A stretch of 64,000 bases of DNA from Chelonoidis abingdonii (Eukaryota; Chordata; Testudines; Testudinidae), in the NCBI RefSeq assembly GCF_003597395.2, contig NC_133777.1, positions 10,310,886 through 10,374,885 on the forward strand, read 5' to 3'. The first letter of the stretch is position 1. Each line of letters starts with the position of its first letter. This document shows, piece by piece, positions 32,961 to 45,910 of this stretch. The position numbers and the translations under genes were made by a program. Under the pieces are notes generated by a model. That model was not told where the DNA came from, made no database searches, and worked only from the letters and a program-made list of their open reading frames with translations.

Positions 32961-34934
32961 AAAATTCTATGTTTTGCTACAATTTAGACTGAAAACATAT
33001 CTCAAAAATAATGGAATTTCCCCCACACAAAAATTCTGGCTCCCACACAGCTCTAGTAAAACAAATTTTGTTTACTATATTTTTGATAAAGTACCAGTAA
33101 GTCATGAGTGGGGTATTAAAGTTTATTTATATAACTTTAAAGTAACATTAATAGTGGTGTACAGTCATCAGATGTGGGGCAGTATTTATGATAATAAAGA
33201 AAAGCAAACTAAATACACTTTCCATTCTGCTTTGCCCAGCTCTTAAATTATGCTGTATTGTATAAGTCAGTATCATACAGGTCAGCACAGTGGGGAATTG
33301 TTGCATGTAAGAATTTCATGCAAACTTTATTACACAGTATTTGATTTTCTTTTGCGTCAGCATGCTGGCTGGAGGCTAACCTGTCAATTGTTCTGCAGCA
33401 GCAGACAGCAGTGGTAGCACAATTTGCTAGGGAGGGAGAGCATACACAAAGCAGATTCCTCCCTACAAAGTTTAGATGGAGGTCAGCTGCAGTTATTATA
33501 GAAATGTCTGTATGTCACTTATATATTTGTGTTCGTTTATGCTGAACCATTTTCATGGCCTGAGGTTGGAGGACTCTTGCAGTGACCAAGTGCTGAGATC
33601 AGAATGCTGTATCCAGACAGACTGAATTCAGTGCTGTGGGATTCAGAATTTGCGTATAAACCCAGTGCTCTCAGGAGGATTAGGACATGCCAAATGGCTA
33701 CATAAAACTGGGGATTTTAAGCAGCAGTAATTATTCTATCTCATGATGACTCTAGGGCCACAAGGCAGCGACAGTCTAGGATTTTGCATCTGTGTTTAAT
33801 GCTGAATGAGCTGGAGCACTAGGATTTAATCTAGCCATACTGTTAGACCTACTGATTGCATTTATGGCTGGTTCACTACTCCCCTTTTTAAGCGTGCTAA
33901 GAGACTTGCAGTTCTGAGAAATAGCATTCTTAGAACTCAGATCACTTGCAATTTCTGTTCAGTGATTATTGTCCTGATGGGTCTGCTCTGTACATCTAGT
34001 CCCCCTGTAAATCAGAGGGTGAGTTACATGTGCACACCCATCAGAACAGTCTTGTTACAGGGCCTGTAAGACAAGGTGCAGCATTGCAATTTATGTTTTA
34101 ATGTAGCATTTTCTATTGTTCTACCCACTGAACAAAATTAAAATGTACAAGAAAACTGCCAGTCACTAAATGCTTGGTTCTTCTCTTACAAGTTCATTTT
34201 TCCCGTTTCAACTGCCTTGTCCAGTTATCACAGTTCTTGTGGGCCAGCCTATCTATAAATGTATCTATTCAGAGCCTGCAGTGCACTTGTATTGCCCTAG
34301 GGTCCTTCGTTGTAGAGCTATCCTGTGCGGCGATCTGCGACACCAAATGATTAAAATGGGGGAGGGGTAATCAACAACAATAATCCCAGAAGAGAACTGG
34401 CTTTATCAGATTTATCCACACAAGGAAAGGTGGAAAGGTGGGTGGGGAAATCTACTGTGGATCTTTCAGTCTGGGAGATCTGAATCCCAGTGTGATTTTT
34501 GCAACAAGTGAAACAAATCGGGTTATTTTGCCCTTGCTGCTAAATGGCCATTTAGCCACATGTTAACAGAGTATCTGGTGGAGACATCTCAGTCTGGAAT
34601 AGTAGTTCTATTGGCAGAGCTCTGTAGTTCCCACACAATATCTGGTGGAACCAGTGTGGCCATTCTGTCTGTCCCTTTCCTGAACAGATAATCTAATTCA
34701 GCCACTGCAATGCTGCTGCTCATAGAATCTTGCAAGGCACACAGAGTTTTCCTATGCTTCTGGAGATAGCGCTCAATCTCTCTGAAAATTTACCGTTAGC
34801 CTTCAGGGATCATCCTTGACCCTTACACTTGATGCTTTCTTCTGCACTCAGAGACTGTTCCCTGAGTCTTTCTAGGGAACTCTCTTCTGGCCCCAGGCCC
34901 CTACCCCTGAGTTTCCAAGATGAACAATAACACT
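32961..34934 (+). other. Intergenic, no gene seen
   Basis: Two kilobases of AT-rich sequence with short, unsupported open frames. Confidence 0.55.
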
Positions 34935-35135
34935 TAGCTCTTAGGCTTTCTCTCTGTAGAACTCAAAATGCTTTATAAAAGAAGGTATTGCTATCCGCAT
35001 TGTACAGATGGGAAAAACAGAGGTACAGCAAAGTGAAGGGACTTGGCCAAGGTCAAACAATAGGTCAGTGGCAGAGCCAAGAATAGAGCCCAGGTCTCTG
35101 GACTGCTAGACTTGTGCCCTAGCCACAGGACAATG
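34935..35135 (+). mobile_element. MIR-family SINE
   Basis: The MIR core pattern is readable: tgtacagatgggaaaaacag, aggtacagcaaagtgaaggg, acttggccaaggtcaaac, gtcagtggcagagccaa and gagcccaggtctctgg. Diverged copy, sense to the window. Confidence 0.75.
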
Positions 35136-36404
35136 CTGAGTCACATAGATATATAGAGTGATACACTGAAATAGGCTCAAGGCTCTGAATGAAGACACAG
35201 GCCAATTCTGATACTCATATCTAGCATATGAGTGGCAGCAGCCCTATCAGGTGAGGTTTCTTGTTTGACTTGAAAACCTTACCAGTAAGCCAAGTTTAGA
35301 ACAACAGGAAGCTCCTGCATGAGTCCTGTTTCACACACTCCCCCTTCCTCCCCCGCTGTCTCTTTCTGTTCCTCCGCTGCAGCAACCCTCTGATGTTCAG
35401 ATCACAAGCAGATTCTTGGGGGTTAAATGTGCCATTAGTCACTGGGGAAAAAAAGACCCTTTAAAAACAGATGGTGAGTGATAGAAAAACTGTTTTGAGT
35501 GTAAATATCTATATCAGCCCGACTGCTTCATCAGATATTAGCATCAAAACCATTTGTCAATTTAGCAACAAACAGCAGTATTGATTTTATTCCAAACTAC
35601 AAACATCATGAGAGATGGAGAGGTGGTACTTTCGTATAGAAAATTCTAGGCTGCAGATCAGGCTTGGGCGGAATAACAAGACAGGACAAGCCGGCTAGCA
35701 AAGTAACTGCAGCACCAGAATCAGCTAGTATGTAGATAGCAGACAACAGGTTGGAGGTTATCAGGAAGGATGTGTGGGCTAGTTCAACATACGTAGTTCA
35801 TCACGGGGCAGGGCTCCAGACTAAAGGGCTAAAAGAGTTAGTTTCCCCTTTTTTGCACCAAAACCTGTCAGGTTTGGTCGAGGGTGTCCTGCGTGACATG
35901 AAGCTGCTATTTCAATCTGCAAGGGGTAAGCAGCTTCAGGAGAAGGTGAAGAGACGGGAAAATGCAGAACAAGAGAGGAAAAGAATTCAGACCGCAATCT
36001 AGGACCAGGATGACGTCTGTCTCGTACCCACTCCCATTAGCTTCTCTTGTCGTTAATTGCAGAGCTGACAAGTAGACTCTGGAAGCATTTCTTGATGGAA
36101 AGGGGCAGGTATCTCTGATCCCCTGGAGAATGTTCTTTCTTCTCTGAGCTAAAATCACCATAAATATTCCTCTTATAAGTACCTCACTAAGCACGCTGCT
36201 CCCTGCACTCTCAGGAGAGACATGCTCTACAAGCCTGTTCATTTTGCCAACAAATAGGTCTAGAGAAACCAAAATAAATCGCCAGCACAGCCCGCAGCAA
36301 TTTCACTTGTTATGGCTCTAGCAAAACAGTGAGGAAATGCCCACGGAAGTACATGTAAGTCCCACCAGAGCCCGTGTAAAGCCAGAACTCACAGGGCTGC
36401 TATC
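35136..36404 (+). other. Intergenic, no gene seen
   Basis: No named repeat. Open frames at 35751-36002 (plus) and 36272-35907 (minus) overlap each other and show no family motif. Confidence 0.5.
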
Positions 36405-36585
36405 CTGGTGCAGCATTCAGAAAGGGCCCACACATGCAGGGAGCCAGTTCCTGGCGTGACACTCAAAGACGGCCAGAATGCACAAGGGCTAAGTCCCAGC
36501 ACAGTACGCAGAGAAGGCCAGAACATAAAGGACCTAGTCCCAACTCTGTGCTCCGAGAAGACCAGAATGTACGGGAAGGAAGAAA
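36405..36585 (+). repeat. Degenerate ~45-bp minisatellite
   Basis: The anchor ggccagaa(t/c) recurs at 36471, 36516 and 36560, spaced 45 and 44 bp, with a weaker copy near 36425. A unit reads like cctagtcccagcacagt then gagaaggccagaacata. About four units. Because the period is a multiple of three, several short frames stay open; they are not genes. Confidence 0.7.
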
Positions 36586-38037
36586 ACGAAGCCAAGTTGT
36601 AAACAGTGAAGAAAAATTCACGATTAAGCAAAATAAGGTAAAAGAAAGAGGAGAAAAGAGCCCCGTTCATTCCTGGTGTAAGTGGACATAACTTCATTGA
36701 TTTGCACCTCATTCAAACTGGTCTTAAATATGGTCCAGAAGAAATTAAGCTGAGTCCCTTCTCTGACCTAGCCTGAGTTCTTCACACCAATGTAAATTTA
36801 TGATTAAATACCATAGTAAGGGCCAGATTCTGATTCCTGTTCTCAGGTCCCTCTATGGGGCTGCTAGTGGGCCACAGTTCTATTTAGGGGGATCAGAACG
36901 TGCCTCTAAACATTCAGGTGTAACACATAACTGAAAACCAAGTGGCTCCCACCAGCATTGCTCCCGGTGAGCTCTGCCCTGGAATGCGCCTGCCCTTCTG
37001 TGCTAATGGTCTGTTTCTGTCTAGACGCCTGGAATAAGTGAGCCTTTTTCTAAAGACAACCTCATGCTGGTTACTCTGAACTCTGCCATTGTAGCACTGC
37101 TGCTTCTCTACACCCTGGTGCTGAGCTGCTCCCCTCATTATCAGATTGCTGTTCATTAATCAAAGCACTAACAGTGAGATAGAGAAGCCTGGAAGACAGC
37201 GTGGATGGTGCTTCATTTGTACTGATTGATTTTCCCGTCATAGTTTATTAATATTATTATTATTATTTATTTTGTGTGCCTCAAAACAGATTGAACTGCA
37301 ATGTGTGGTGGGCACCTATTTTAATTCCTCTTTTTAGCACCCACTATTCCTACTATGGCAGTAGGAACAGCTAGTTCTCCAATAGCCAGGGCTCAACATC
37401 TTCCCTATGAAGGAACAGAAAGAGTGGAGTTGTTATAGAAATGGAGTTCGACTGAGACATATAAAAGTCCCGGTTTTCAGAGCTGCTGAGTATTTACAAG
37501 TCCTGCTGAAATCAGTGAGCTCCATGGGTGCTCTGAAAACCAAAGCCCAAGATTTTATGTCTATATTGGACAGGGTTGCAGCAGGTGGGGGAATAAACTG
37601 AGGAGATTTGTAGGACTTGCATGGTTACATTTGGCTCAGGGCAAGGATCGTTTGGCAGCTTCATGGTGAGGCTTTTGTCTTGCAGTGGAAAGAATGAAGA
37701 CTGTGCTGGTGATGACATACACTCAGTCTTCTTCCTCTCTGGATCTCCATTAATCTCCCAAATCACCATTCATGGCAATTTGACTTTGATCTTCAAACCA
37801 GACTGGAGCAAATTTTGCAGATTTCCTCCCTGTTGTTTAGACTATCAGAGCAGGGCAGATCTAAAAGATTGGAGCTGGTGGTGGTGTGAAGTGGTTAGTG
37901 AAAGGTTCTCATTGAAGTTGATATTTGGATAAATAAAGGGAGGATGGAGGCTGCAACAGGCCTTACAAATGGCCCTCAATAGACATCTTAACCCCATAAA
38001 TAAAGTAGTGGTGAACCTAGGGTCCCCAGATACTAGG
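36586..38037 (+). other. Intergenic, no gene seen
   Basis: No supported coding sequence or named repeat. Confidence 0.5.
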
Positions 38038-38108
38038 GGTGAAATCCAGGCCGTACTGAAGTCAATGGCAAAACTTCCATTGGTTTTACTGGAGACGAGG
38101 ATTTCACC
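38038..38108. mobile_element. 71-bp palindromic MITE-like element
   Basis: Perfect 10-bp terminal inverted repeat ggtgaaatcc / ggatttcacc, with an imperfect inner palindrome around gaagtcaatggcaaaacttc. A short non-autonomous element type that I recall as common in reptile intergenic DNA. Confidence 0.65.
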
Positions 38109-40610
38109 TAGGGATTTTCAACCATCTGAGCCTCTGGTTGCACTTATTCTGCAATTGCCTTATTCAAGGAATACAACAGGAAGCCCAAGGTTGGTTGCAG
38201 TCATGAGTGTGAAAGGCAGTTGTGGAGGGAGGTGATGAAAATAGATGAGAGAGAGAAAGTTGTTTTTCTACTTATATTTTAAAATTAGCCCAGGTCAGGA
38301 GTGAGGGGGCAGCTGCTGGGTCACAAAGGCCTTGAGCACTGTTTCATTAATAAAGTTCACAACAGAAACCACAACTATTCAGCTGTGTTGAAAGTTTCCA
38401 TGGGTGGTTCTTCGCTGTTACTGGAAATATGAGTCTCCTTCAGACAGGAATTTCTTTCTTATCACGTGCTTTATCTTGCTCAGATGCTGTTTTGTACTGA
38501 TTGGGAGGGGGAAGGAGTGTGTCACCACTACCTTCTGATAGAGTGGGGCAGAATTGATCAGAGATAACCATTCTTCCTCTACTTGCTCAGCTAGCAGATA
38601 GCTCCCTTATCTCCACAGGCAGAAGCCTTTGTTTTTTGAAGCTGGAGATGTTGAGCTGGACTGCCCTAGCTACCTCTCAATACCACATGCATATAGTGGT
38701 CTGCTGTCCCATAGCATCTACGGGGGCAGACAGAGTTTTTATGACGGTCCCTTCACCTCTTGTGGCTGAGGTCCTTGGGCTACAGCAAATAGTTGTTTTC
38801 TCACCAGTTTTCTGGAGCAGTAGGAGGGGTAGTTGAGTGATTGCACAATGGCCCACCAGGCAACAGTCAGTGGAAACTGAGATGATCCCATCCATCGAGC
38901 CAATATTTGGTCACATGTGAAGTCGCACTCCCAAGGTTAGGAAACAAGGATTTGAGGAGCTGATATCGTAAATGTGTTTTTGCAAGCACAGGCTTGTGAG
39001 CGATGGGAGGAGGTGAGCTACATAGACATTAGTGACAGATTTAACACTAACACCAGAAGTCTGGATAAGATTCAGTTGAGCAGTATTGGTCAAAGCATTG
39101 CATATCTTTGTAAATTTGGCTCTGGTTCATTCATACTTTATTATTATTGTTATTAGGGCCCAGGATGTATTGCAGTTAGCTTGGCTCAGAAGCAGCTGCA
39201 AAGGTTTTCAAGATTTTTCCTCTCCTTTCTTTCTTTGGAGCATTTATGCCAACAAAAGATGTTACTGATTTTTTAAAAGAATTCTATCTTCCTCTAGTGG
39301 TGAAAGGGGTTAACTTCAGTTTCCAGAAGCAATGGGCATGCAGACATGTGTGCACAGGAGTGCAAATGTATGTGAATTAATGGCGTGACAAATCTAAGGG
39401 GTCAAAGCCCTAGTGTTAGCTGTTTACTTTTATAATGTTCTATCTCATAGAAACCCCCTTATCTTTGATTTCCAGCTGTTGTATATTAAATCCCATTTTA
39501 ATGCCCCCGTTGCAATAACATCCTTTTAAAATGCCCTGAATGACAGTGAATCCCCATTTTAGTCATAGGATATGATTTTTCTCCCTCCTAACTCCAGCGA
39601 TGTAGGATAAAATATTGGGTCATGCCAAGACGTGATGGGGTAATAGAAAACTCCATATGTTTTACAGAAAAAAAATCTCTTTGGGTTAAGCTGTTTTCAG
39701 TTCAGATGAGACATGTTCAAGCCCTGATCACCTTGTAACACAGTCATAAGATACAAGTGCACTGGAATAAGGCAATATTGATTTACTTTCTGTATAAAAC
39801 GTACGTAAAGCCAAGAAGCCAGGCACTTTTCATCGCCTCTTCTGAACTCTGTCTGATTCCTGTGCCCCCTGCTGCCAACCTCCAGTCTCATCCCCTCTGC
39901 TGTGTGTCCCATATCACTTTAATCATCCCTGAGCTGCAGACATCCAGCTGTGAGCCCCACGTCTGACAGCCTCTGCTGTAAACACCATTGTAACTTCCTC
40001 TTAATTATCCATCATGTGTTCCTGGCTATAAACGAACGCTTTATTGCTCACTAGATCTTCTCATCTCCACGTCTCTGGTATGAACTCCACATCTCCCTGT
40101 CCCTGATCACCACAGGCCTGACTGTGAGCCCAACTCTATTCCCTAGTGTGGTATTACAAAGAATATTGAACCAAAGTGGGAGAATGTTCCAAGACTGGGA
40201 ATGCCACAAAACCGTACCTCACCCTGTTTCAACTGATGTTTAGCATTGTCTGCTTTTTTATTTATTTAGTTAGTTTATTTTATTTTTTTTGCTGCCAGTA
40301 AATATCCATATAATGCCAAAACTGGATACTCATAAAAGAAGCTAAACATGATTATCGGATGAGAATGTCAATAATATCTATTCATGACATCCTGGTGATT
40401 GGATTCTGGAATGATGGACTATGATGGTTTTGGAGACTTTTGAGCCCCTCTCCTTCTGAGCACCATTATATTTCTTCAGACGTTTTCATAGTGATAGAGG
40501 CAGTGTTTAGTTGCAGCCCTTATGCACGATATCTACCTCACGTGTCCCCAAAGGGTCTTATGCCCCTTTTGCAACAGCCTAGAAAAATCTCAATGTTGCA
40601 GATTACACTG
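38109..40610 (+). other. Intergenic, no gene seen
   Basis: 2.5 kb. An AT-rich tttatttagttagttt tract lies near 40258-40290. No gene or named element is supported. Confidence 0.5.
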
Positions 40611-40893
40611 AGGCCTGGTCTACATGGGGAGGGGGCAGGGGAATCGCTCTAAGTTATGCAACTTCAGCTATGTGAATAACGTAGCTGAAGTCGACGTACT
40701 TAGACCTACTCACCTTGACTGCTACCGTTCCCCCGTCAACTCCGCCTGCGCCTCTCACAACAGTGGAGTACAGGAGTCGATGGGAGAGCGCTCGGGGGTC
40801 CATTTATCGCATCTAGACTAGACATGATAAATTGACCCCCACTGGATTGATTGCTGCCTGCCAATCCGGCGGGTCGTATAGACCTACCCTGAA
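40611..40893. mobile_element. Non-autonomous DNA transposon (Harbinger-like MITE)
   Basis: Starts aggcctggtctacatg and ends cgtatagacctaccctg, an imperfect inverted pair. Its GC-richer interior has the palindrome tttatcgcatctagactaga with gacatgataaattgacc. The same architecture (a cgatatat palindrome around tctaga and an end tagtctagacgtaccct) occurs at 53677-53813. Superfamily is from memory of turtle repeats. Confidence 0.6.
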
Positions 40894-41975
40894 AATATTA
40901 TCAATGGGCTGTGGTGAGTCAAAGGGAAATACCTCCATCTTGTGACTTGTGTCATCTCCCTTGTCTCTGTCATCTGACCCTTACATGGAGTGATTTCCTT
41001 GGATCCTCACTGCATTGCAACCATTTGCTAAAACATTCCAGATTTATCAAAGACACTGTCATCTTGCTCCCTGCTGTCGGAGGCACTTGGTTTGGGTTAT
41101 TTTGAGTTCCTTGTTCTATCCTGTCCTGCCAGCCATACCCAACTCCCCTCTGTGTCACTTGTTCCTCTTCCAGCCTAAGTTATAATGATACCTCAATTTC
41201 ATTCAAGTCAGTCCCTGACTAGCCCACTAATAGTGCTGCGCAGGGGGATCCCAGCTGCTTCCCAGAGTTGTAATTCAATTGGACTCACCAGCTCTTGTTC
41301 TCCAGCTGCGTCAGCCGCACTTTCCTCACAAAATTATGGCAGTAGCAACATAAGTGCTGGAACTAGGGGTGCAGGTAGGGGGTGCTATCACACCCCCAGG
41401 CTTGAAGTTGTTTCCATCCTATACAGGGCTTACAGGTTGGTTCAGTGAGTCTCAACACCCCCACTATACAAATTGTTCCAGCACCCCAGAGCAGCAATGT
41501 CCAGGGATTGAGTTAAAGCTGGAGGTTTGAGAGGGACTGCATTATTCAGCATTTAATCCTTGCATTCTGACAACAGCGGGGATGGAGGGTGTGTGTGTGA
41601 GGGGGGGTGTCTAACAGGAACAGTGCATTGTTCTGCTTCACAGTCAGAGGCTGAAATGCCTTTGGAATCAAGGAGCAGTGACTTGGAACATAAATAAGAG
41701 CTCTGAGTTAGTTGCTGCAAGGCAGCACTCTCACTTCCCTCTTGCACCATTCCACCCACAGCTGTGCTCTTGCTCTGCTGCTGCACAGTTGTGCTCCTGT
41801 AATAATGGATGGGGAGGGAAAACCTAGATCTGTTCTCTCATGCTCATGTGCCACGATGACATAGTACTACACAGAGACACAGCAGTGACCAGTTATCCTG
41901 CACACACGCTGTCTGGGGCCCAGTACTCACAATCTTCTGCTCCCAAAACACAGGATTTTATCACTTGACGTAAAA
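40894..41975 (+). other. Intergenic, no gene seen
   Basis: A short G/T-rich tract gtgtgtgtgaggggggg lies near 41590. No supported gene. Confidence 0.5.
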
Positions 41976-42508
41976 CTGTGGTTCTCAACCAGGGATACAT
42001 GTACCCCTGGGGGTATGCAGAGGTCTTCCAGGGGTGCATTGGCTCATCTAGATATTGCCTAGTTTTACAACAGGCTACATAAAAAGCAGTAGCAAAGTCA
42101 GTACAAACTAAAATTTCATAGCGACAGTGACTTGTTTATACTGCTGTATATACTATACACTGAAATGTAAGTACAATATTTATATTCCACTTGATTTCTT
42201 TTATAATAATATGGTAAAAATGAGAAAGTCAGCAATTCTTCAGTAATAGTGTGGCTGAAGTGGGCTGTAATCCACAAAAGTTAATGCTCAAATTTGTTAG
42301 TTTCTAAGGTGCCACAAGTACTCATGTTCTTTTTGCAGATACAGACTAACATGGCTGCTACTCTGAAAAGTGTGGCTGTGACATTTTTGTATTTTTATGG
42401 CTGATTTCGTAAGCAAGTCGTTTTTAAGTGAGGTGAAACTTGGGAGTACACAAGACAAATCAGACTCTTGAAAGGGGTACAGTAGTCTGGAAAGCTTGAG
42501 AGCCACTG
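41976..42508 (+). mobile_element. hAT-type non-autonomous element, split by a SINE
   Basis: Left end ctgtggttctcaacc and right end cttgagagccactg are inverted hAT-style termini. Inside are tacccctgggggtatgcaga and gttttacaacaggctacat, typical of a widespread amniote hAT family. A SINE (42258-42368) interrupts it, and the hAT sequence resumes after a direct repeat. I could not make out an 8-bp target duplication at the outer ends. Confidence 0.75.
42258..42368 (-). mobile_element. SINE inserted into the hAT element
   Basis: 111 bp running from aagtgggctgtaatccacaa to atggctgctactctgaaa. It is flanked by a perfect 10-bp target-site duplication agtgtggctg (42248-42257 and 42369-42378). By sequence it is the reverse orientation of the family at 32764 (shared ggtgccaca and agactaaca blocks). 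Confidence 0.85.
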
Positions 42509-44969
42509 AAGATAACCACCATCAATAAGCTGTCACTAGCATTAGGGTGCATAGTCTCCTTGTAGGCCAAACACTAGAGGGCGGTAGAACCATAGACACT
42601 TGGCTAGTCAAGTCAGATTTCATCCAGAAGAATATTTACCCATGCAGGGTGCTCTGTATCACTGGGCAGATGTATATAAACCCAGGGCCAGATGTTCAGC
42701 TGGCATAAGTCAGCATAACTCCTGTGACAGCTCATTCATTAGTTTTCATTCTTGAGTGACTTGGGGAGGTGCTTCACCACCGTGCTCTGACCTGTGGCTG
42801 CCCCTCTAATGCTGCCACTAAGTGGTGCACACTGAGTTATCAATTCTCTTAGTTTGCCCGTTTGTTCTGGTAGCAAAACCAGCCACATTCTGCCCTGTGG
42901 GTAAAACCCAGAGGTCAGCTTCTGCGCAATCTAGCCATTGAAGTCAGAGCTTTGCGCTCATCACCTGTGAGGATTTAACTGAGGAGTTTATCCCCAAGTT
43001 TTAGTTGAATCTTTATTTGCAACTTTTTATTTTTAAAATCTTGTTAGTTTACAACAGAACCCGGTTTGTCTGTACAACCCAGCCATTTTCCACCAGATTT
43101 GCTGCAGGTGAGAGTGAGAGCTGAACAGGACATAAAAAGCTTAGGCTTCTATGTGGCAAAGCAGAGCAATACCACTTTGCTACTGGGTTTCTGTTCTTAA
43201 CTCAGCTGGCTAGATCACACAGTATCCAGTTTGTGAATCCACAGGGGCTGCAGACCCCTGCTGTAGAGTAGCTTGAGGGTGCTTGTCATATTCCCAGTCT
43301 CTGTTCCCTAGGTGCTCTTCAAACTGTTTTCTGTTTATTCCAGTTTACTTTCTCACTCATTTCTTTTCCTTTGTGAATTTAAATATGTTTTTCTGTTATT
43401 AACTAACTCCCTGCCACCCTGCTTGCAGTAAAGCTTGATTTATTTATCCCTTTCTGCACTAAGGAGATGGGATACTTAATCTCCTATGTGTGGGCTCAAA
43501 CATATCATCTCAGTGAAATGCTGATCACTGCTCTGGTTAGCTTTCTGCCAGCTTTCCTCTGCCTTCCTGCTGGCCAGGTTCTGCAGCATTCACTACCATT
43601 TCTTTAAATTACACAGTCCCCACATCCTCATCATGAAAGACCAGTAAATCCTAAATTAGGTGGTAGTTGATTGTCTGTGACCTCCTAACTGTTCACCAGC
43701 TAAGCAACATTATGCAAGGTCAGTACTTGGAGGAATATCTAAGTACTGCACTTTTGTTCTGGAAATATACTTTTCTGTTAATAAGTGTCTCCTTTCCACA
43801 GAAACCTCTGCAGAAGACTAGAGGAGGTGGGTAAACACCTCATCCAGGGGACAATGAATAAACATTTCATAGGAGCAAATAGACTCTCAAGCACTGGTGG
43901 CTAGTATTTTAAATCTATGTTAAATGCACACCTATAAAGTGAAAAAATGAGGGTTACCCCTATGCATGGACACATGCGTACTGTCTGGCAGTGGCATGTT
44001 CTTTCAAGTGGCAAACACTTACTGTAAGTACCGCTGTTTTTATACCCTTAAAATATTGTGTAGACATGGAAAGAGAAGGGTGTCCATCTGCAATTTTCAG
44101 TGCAAAATTAAGTGGACAGATTTCACACCATAAACTAAGGAAGGGGAGCCAGGAGTTCCTTGTAAAAGAGCTCAGATTCTTCTCAGAGAGGGACTCGCTC
44201 AGTGGCAACTCAAATACCACCAAACTTCATACTCCAGTTGCTCTGTCTGTTCTCTGAAACAAACCCAGGCAGAGTGAGCAGAATATCGATCTCCACACCA
44301 AGGCTGGACCTCCAACATACCAGCCCATCAATGACCTCATGCAAACATTGGGGCCAGTGTTTCATTCTTACTAAAGTGTAGGTGTTAAGAAGCAGGTGAC
44401 ATGCAAGTGAGTGACCCGGAATTTGTGAGGTCACTGGACAGTTCTGCAATAGATTAATGAAAATGACATCATTGTAACCTTTTTACAGTTAGCACCAGGC
44501 TTCTTTTTTTCAAGCAACTACCAGAGTCCTTGTTTGAATCTGAGAGAATAACCAAAGAGAACCATCTGTTTTTTCCTTTATATTTGAGCTTCACTAGCAG
44601 GTCATGCACATAATTATATTAAGCCTTGCTAATTTCCTAGTGGTTTGGGGAGCTCAATATTATCCATAGAGATATTTGGCTCTGCATCACTAAATAAGTC
44701 ATTTTAAAAAACACTGCAGAAAAAAACAGGCATAGTTTAGCAGTGATTGTGATGAGTCCCGTTCTCAGGGTACTCCATTTTCTCTGGCTTGTGTTTGTCA
44801 TTTTTCCATGTTGCTTTTCCCCCCATTTCTCATGTTATTACCGAGCAGTTGTTTTTATAATGCAGACGTCCCATGGACAAGTGTGAACCAACAGGACTAC
44901 TTAGGGCTGCACTTCCCATGCTCATAAGCCACAAGCCCACCGCTATGTGTGCTTTCCCAGGACATACGA
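42509..44969 (+). other. Intergenic, no gene seen
   Basis: 2.4 kb, mostly single-copy-looking sequence. The overlapping plus and minus frames at 43960-44257 shadow each other and carry no motif. Confidence 0.5.
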
Positions 44970-45260
44970 TCGTTCTCAGATTCCAGTCCCTGTTGCTTCC
45001 AAGACTCATCCTCCCAGGCCGAACATAAGAGCTAGTCCCTGTGTTTCCTCAGGACATAACCACACATTGAGAGAGGCCCATGCTTGGACCCCAAAGGCAA
45101 CACATCATCCTGGCACAGCTTGGCGGTTCAGTCCCTGTACTCTCAAGACACAGTCCTGCACTCAGAACCACAAGTCACAGTCCCTGGATGCTCTCAAGAT
45201 ATCCCTATACTCAGAACCTAGGCCTTGTGAGCTCTCAAGGCCAACCCTTATATTCATCAG
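44970..45260 (+). repeat. Degenerate ~48-bp minisatellite, related to 36405-36585
   Basis: The anchor (c/t)agtccctg recurs at about 44983, 45033, 45129 and 45178 (spacing 50, 96, 49), and ctctcaag recurs with it. One unit contains gaacataagagctagtccc, close to gaacataaaggacctagtcc in the array 8 kb upstream. Confidence 0.65.
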
Positions 45261-45794
45261 GACACTTGCTGGTGTACACAATACGTACCATGTTGCAGAA
45301 ATTCCATGGGAAAACCACAAGTTCGATTAAAAAATATCAGCTTCTTTCAACTAGTAATAATTTGGAGACTAATAGGAGGTTTAGTGTTTTGAAAATTAAC
45401 TAGTTCATTGAGTGACACTGGCTGGCACTGCGGCGAAAGAACAGTCTGCTGCCAAATAGTCTGTGAATTAAGATTAATTGCGTAAAGAGTCACAACTTAC
45501 ATATTTCTTTTATTCCTATTTCATCCCCTAGGGGACAGAAAATGAGTGCTACAAAGAACACACACAAAAAATCCCTCTGCTACAAATTTTATAAAAGAAA
45601 CAGACTTGCTTTGTCCCTTCAGGCCTGTCTCAAGCTCCTGCGCTGTTTAGTGGTGGGTGTGCCATCTGCAGCATAACGCATGCTGGGAATAACTCACACA
45701 GAGCAAGAACTGACTCTGTGTTTGTGAATGTAACAAAAGGAAGAGGAGAGAAGGAATTACTAAACATAGAAATGTACTGAAATCACACAGACAT

Positions 45795-45910
45795 GGAACG
45801 CGCTATTGGGCTATCTGGCCATCCAGTCCACTGTGGCCAATGCAGGATTGTTGCCTGTTCTCTTGTGCTTTGTCCAGTCCTGTTTCAAATGTCTCTTCCC
45901 CTGCTCCCAA
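45795..45910 (-). mobile_element. Old CR1-like fragment, minus strand
   Basis: Contains ggccaatgcaggattgttgc, tgctttgtccagtcctgttt and aaatgtctcttcccctgctc, which look like a reverse CR1 3' region. Diverged. Confidence 0.5.

Noticed and set aside
36389..36712. Frames of 64-107 codons with internal repeats, at first sight a repeat protein
   Set aside because: The 45-bp minisatellite period is a multiple of three, so frames stay open on both strands. There is no consistent frame preference.
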